Shown here piece by piece: positions 31,878-33,960 of a stretch of 33,960 nucleotides of DNA; position 1 is the first letter of the stretch, and every line of letters begins with the position of its first letter. Origin of the DNA: Bacilli bacterium (GTDB taxonomy: Bacteria > Bacillota_I > Bacilli_A > ML615J-28 > CAG-313). Under the pieces are notes generated by a model that made no database searches, was not told where the DNA came from, and was given only the letters and a program-made list of their open reading frames with translations. Location: NCBI GenBank assembly GCA_017398545.1, contig JAFQFT010000021.1, positions 159,261 through 193,220 of the forward strand, given 5' to 3'. A program made the translations under genes and the position numbers.

Positions 31878-32881
31878 TAATTCTTACCTTTAAATAAAAT
31901 ATCATAGTTAATTGTTGTATAGAATAATTCTTTTATTTCATTCATATTGCTAGTAACTGATAATATCCACATCATTTTTGTTAGGACACTTGGTAAGTTC
32001 ATATCAAAAGCTTCTAGGAATTCTAACTTTTCTTTTGTTCTTAAAGCCACATGATATATTGACATATCTGAACCTTCCTGCTGTACTTGAGTAGCCATTA
32101 CTAAGATTTTTCCTTGTTTCAACCAATGTTCAATTGTACCTAAAATACTATATGATTCTCTACTTGGAATACCACCTGTACCATAACTAGATACGATTAC
32201 TGCATCATTTTCTTTAAAGTATGAATCAATAATATTTTTATTCATACCTGGTGTAAGTGTTACAATTGATACTTTTTCATTTAGTTTATTATAAAATTTA
32301 ACATTTTCTTTTATCTCTTGATATATATAGTGAAATACGTGTCCATCTACTATTTTTGCAAGTTCAGGTAAATTAATTGAATTAAATGCATTAAAACTTT
32401 TACTTCTTATCTTTTGTGCTTTAGTCCCCGCAATGACTTTTCCATCAAATACTACTACTACACCACTTGCTTTATCACTTACTGCATATCTAAAACTATC
32501 AATTAGATTGTTTCTTGCGTCTGTTGAATCAGTACTAATTGGTTTTTGAGCACCAGTTAAAACAATAGGTTTTTTAGAATTTTGAATAAGGTATGATAAA
32601 GCTGATGCAGTATAAGACAATGTATCTGTCCCATGGCATATAACAAATCCATCATAATCTTCATAATTATCTTTAATACACTCTGCTATTTTAATCCAAT
32701 CAGAAGGGAGCATATCAGTTGAATCTATACACATTAAGTTAAGTCCAGTAGGGATACAGAATGTTTTTACTACTTCTACTTCATTAAGTAGTTCTTCTGG
32801 TGTTGCGTGTGGAATAAGTCCAGATGGAGTCTTTATGCACGCAATAGTTCCGCCAGTTGTAATTAATAATATTTTTTTCAT
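31877..32881 (-). CDS. ansA: L-asparaginase, type I
   Basis: Hydrolyses asparagine to aspartate and ammonia. 334 residues. Catalytic motifs are TTGGTIACIKT (nucleophile Thr12), DSTDM, and HGTDTLSYTASALS (Thr85, Asp86), with GVVVVFDGKVIAGTKAQK and SSYGTGGIPS. The missing signal peptide points to the cytoplasmic type I class. ATG follows AAAGGTGA; the HAD stop lies 9 bp away. Within the operon it may supply ammonia or Asp, but no pathway link is evident. Confidence 0.93.
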   Translation of the reverse strand: MKKILLITTGGTIACIKTPSGLIPHATPEELLNEVEVVKTFCIPTGLNLMCIDSTDMLPSDWIKIAECIKDNYEDYDGFVICHGTDTLSYTASALSYLIQNSKKPIVLTGAQKPISTDSTDARNNLIDSFRYAVSDKASGVVVVFDGKVIAGTKAQKIRSKSFNAFNSINLPELAKIVDGHVFHYIYQEIKENVKFYNKLNEKVSIVTLTPGMNKNIIDSYFKENDAVIVSSYGTGGIPSRESYSILGTIEHWLKQGKILVMATQVQQEGSDMSIYHVALRTKEKLEFLEAFDMNLPSVLTKMMWILSVTSNMNEIKELFYTTINYDILFKGKN

Positions 32882-32890
32882 AATTCACCT

Positions 32891-33553
32891 TTAATTAATT
32901 TTATCAATAATTTCTTGATAATCTTTAATATAAAAATCAGCAACTTCTTTTTTTCCACTTTCTTCTTTACAAGTTGCATCATATACAGCACAAGTAACAA
33001 ATCCAGCTTTGCAAGCAGTATTAAGTGCCATTAATAAATCTTCAAATACAACACATTTATCAATTTCTACACCTAATTTTTTAGCTGCTTCTATATATAT
33101 TGTTGGTTTATCTTTACCATCTTTAAAATAATTAACTTCTAAAATAAAATCAAACAAATCAAAGATACCATTTCTTTCTAAACACTTCTTATAGCAATCT
33201 TCATCGTTTGCGGTAGCTGCACAAAATGGAATATTATGTTCTTTTAATAACAATAAGAACTCTTTAACATGAGGTTTTAAAATAACTTCATTAGCGTATA
33301 ATTCTAAAACTCCATCTTTCCATTCTTTAATGATATCTTCTTTTTTCTCATTTAGATTAAATCTATTAATTGTATAATCAGCTGCTTTATCAAGTCCAAT
33401 ATGACCGATTGCTTCTTGATAATCTTTTGGCATTTCCATATTTCTTTTCGAAAAGAATCTAATATCAACTTCTCCCCAAATTCCACAGGAATCAATAAGT
33501 GTACCATCTATATCAAATATGATACCTTTAATTTCTCTACTTTCTATTTTCAT
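32891..33553 (-). CDS. HAD-superfamily phosphatase (beta-phosphoglucomutase-like)
   Basis: 220 residues. IFDIDGTLIDSCG (D14, D16) is motif I; FCAATANDED motif II; KDGKDKPTIYIEAAKKLG motif III Lys; CVVFEDLLMALNTA motif IV (Glu, Asp). A helical cap lies between motifs I and II. Belongs to subfamily IA near beta-phosphoglucomutase and phosphatases of sugar phosphates; substrate cannot be told. ATG follows CGAGGT. First gene of the operon; a TGG-TATAAT extended -10 lies 23 bp upstream. Confidence 0.9.
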   Translation of the reverse strand: MKIESREIKGIIFDIDGTLIDSCGIWGEVDIRFFSKRNMEMPKDYQEAIGHIGLDKAADYTINRFNLNEKKEDIIKEWKDGVLELYANEVILKPHVKEFLLLLKEHNIPFCAATANDEDCYKKCLERNGIFDLFDFILEVNYFKDGKDKPTIYIEAAKKLGVEIDKCVVFEDLLMALNTACKAGFVTCAVYDATCKEESGKKEVADFYIKDYQEIIDKIN

Positions 33554-33575
33554 ATTATACCTCGTATCTATGTAT

Positions 33576-33581
33576 ATTATA
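33576..33581 (-). promoter_or_regulatory. Extended -10 of the six-gene operon
   Basis: Minus strand ATGGTATAAT; the -35 is weak (TTTAAA at 16 nt). Confidence 0.55.
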
Positions 33582-33592
33582 CCATATAATGG

Positions 33593-33697
33593 AATAATTT
33601 AAATTAAAATAATTATATTTTTTAAAATAAAAATTCGAATGATAATTAATCACTCTGGTTGATAAATTTTGAAAATTATTCGTGTCGAAAACTTTTC
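33593..33697. other. AT-rich gap
   Basis: Between the operon promoter and the structured-RNA-like stretch. Contains TTGATA and GTGTCGAAAAC but no clear promoter, ORF or hairpin that I can defend. Confidence 0.4.
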
Positions 33698-33823
33698 TTA
33701 AATAAAAAGAGCAATTCACCCTAGTTCTGCTAATTATGTATATGAAGTGATTTGGTTTACTCGTATACAGTATTATATATATTACCTGGGGATGTGTACT
33801 CTTCTTCTTTATTTCTTATTTAA
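33698..33823. ncRNA. Candidate structured RNA, strand undetermined
   Basis: In a 370-bp stretch with no gene. Successive complementary segments nest around one apex: TTAAATAA (33698) with TTATTTAA (33816..33823); AAGAG with CTCTT; CACCCTAG with CTGGGG-ATG; TGTATATGAAGT with ACTCGTATACA around the loop GATTTGGTTT. Two internal loops interrupt it. The shape of a long hairpin with a central bubble is like 6S RNA, but I cannot confirm a family, and no clear promoter or terminator decides the strand. Confidence 0.35.
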
Positions 33824-33900
33824 TAGCCTACTATAAATAAATCAAGTAATTAGATAAATAATTTTGTATTTAATTAATTTTAAAAGTTTATAACACGCAA

Positions 33901-33919
33901 AAAAGGGCCTTTCACCCTT
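33901..33919 (-). terminator. Terminator of the gene at the right edge
   Basis: AAGGG pairs with CCCTT around TGAAAGG; on the minus strand six T follow (TTTTTTGCG). Confidence 0.78.
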
Positions 33920-33924
33920 AAAGT

Positions 33925-33960
33925 TTATGAAGCTTTAATAGCTTCAGAAGTTAAAAAATA
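33925..33960 (-). CDS. C-terminus of an unidentified gene (partial)
   Basis: The minus strand reads ...YFLTSEAIKAS-stop with TAA at 33925..33927, followed by an intrinsic terminator. Only 11 residues are visible; the end of a small ribosomal-type protein is possible but not provable. Confidence 0.45.
   Translation of the reverse strand, partial: YFLTSEAIKAS

Noticed and set aside
1-33960. TGA reassigned to Trp (Mycoplasma-type code)
   Set aside because: Trp codons seen in conserved positions are TGG and long genes have no internal TGA.
1-33960. tRNA or rRNA genes, CRISPR array, prophage or defence island
   Set aside because: I saw no cloverleaf-like GGTTCRA/CCA sequences, no rRNA-like tracts, no regular repeats with spacers, and no phage or defence protein families.

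Overview
The window looks like a chromosomal segment of a low-GC Bacillota bacterium, probably a gut-type Bacilli or Erysipelotrichia relative. The evidence is the very AT-rich DNA, strong AGGAGG-type ribosome binding sites, many TTGACA/TATAAT promoters (often with an extended TG-N-TATAAT -10 element), simple hairpin-T terminators, and genes with clear Firmicutes relatives. TGG is used for Trp and the long frames contain no internal TGA, so the standard bacterial code fits and a Mycoplasma-type code does not. dapF implies a DAP-containing cell wall.

Layout, left to right: a minus-strand operon 3381..1 (YwaF-like membrane protein, dapF, AGCS amino-acid/sodium symporter, dusB running off the window); the SRP RNA gene (ffs) with its own consensus promoter; a complete IS1182-type element (3657..5307) inserted into the terminator of a PlsC-type acyltransferase gene and flanked by two copies of that terminator; tdk-tadA; a plus-strand orphan protein ending in an amylase-like beta domain; a pair of half-size chromate-transporter genes; a 1183-residue secreted GHL10-type glycoside hydrolase with three helical repeats and a Cys/TM/RKK tail; two small CotF-like coat proteins and a TspO-like protein on the plus strand; an EamA exporter plus a heterodimeric ABC exporter; a CDF metal transporter and a small YbjN-like protein; a PNPOx-like protein; a BspA-type LRR lipoprotein followed by a duplicated zinc-knuckle protein; mgsA; SGNH hydrolase, ArsB-type permease and nagZ; a decayed subtilase gene preceded by a probable small RNA or attenuated leader; and a six-gene operon (HAD phosphatase, L-asparaginase, Sfp-type phosphopantetheinyl transferase, unknown protein, nitroreductase, YqeY). 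The right end holds a structured-RNA-like stretch, a terminator and the last codons of another gene.

Most genes are ordinary metabolism, transport and envelope functions. Genes are tightly packed with 1-20 bp gaps, TAATG overlaps and hairpins at every convergent junction. I did not find a defence system, CRISPR array, prophage or obvious new multi-gene system. The most interesting features are smaller: the IS that duplicated a whole terminator, the stepwise-degraded subtilase, the 29.4-kb candidate RNA, a hairpin holding stop, start and Shine-Dalgarno of two coupled genes, and the unusual tails and repeats of the secreted proteins.
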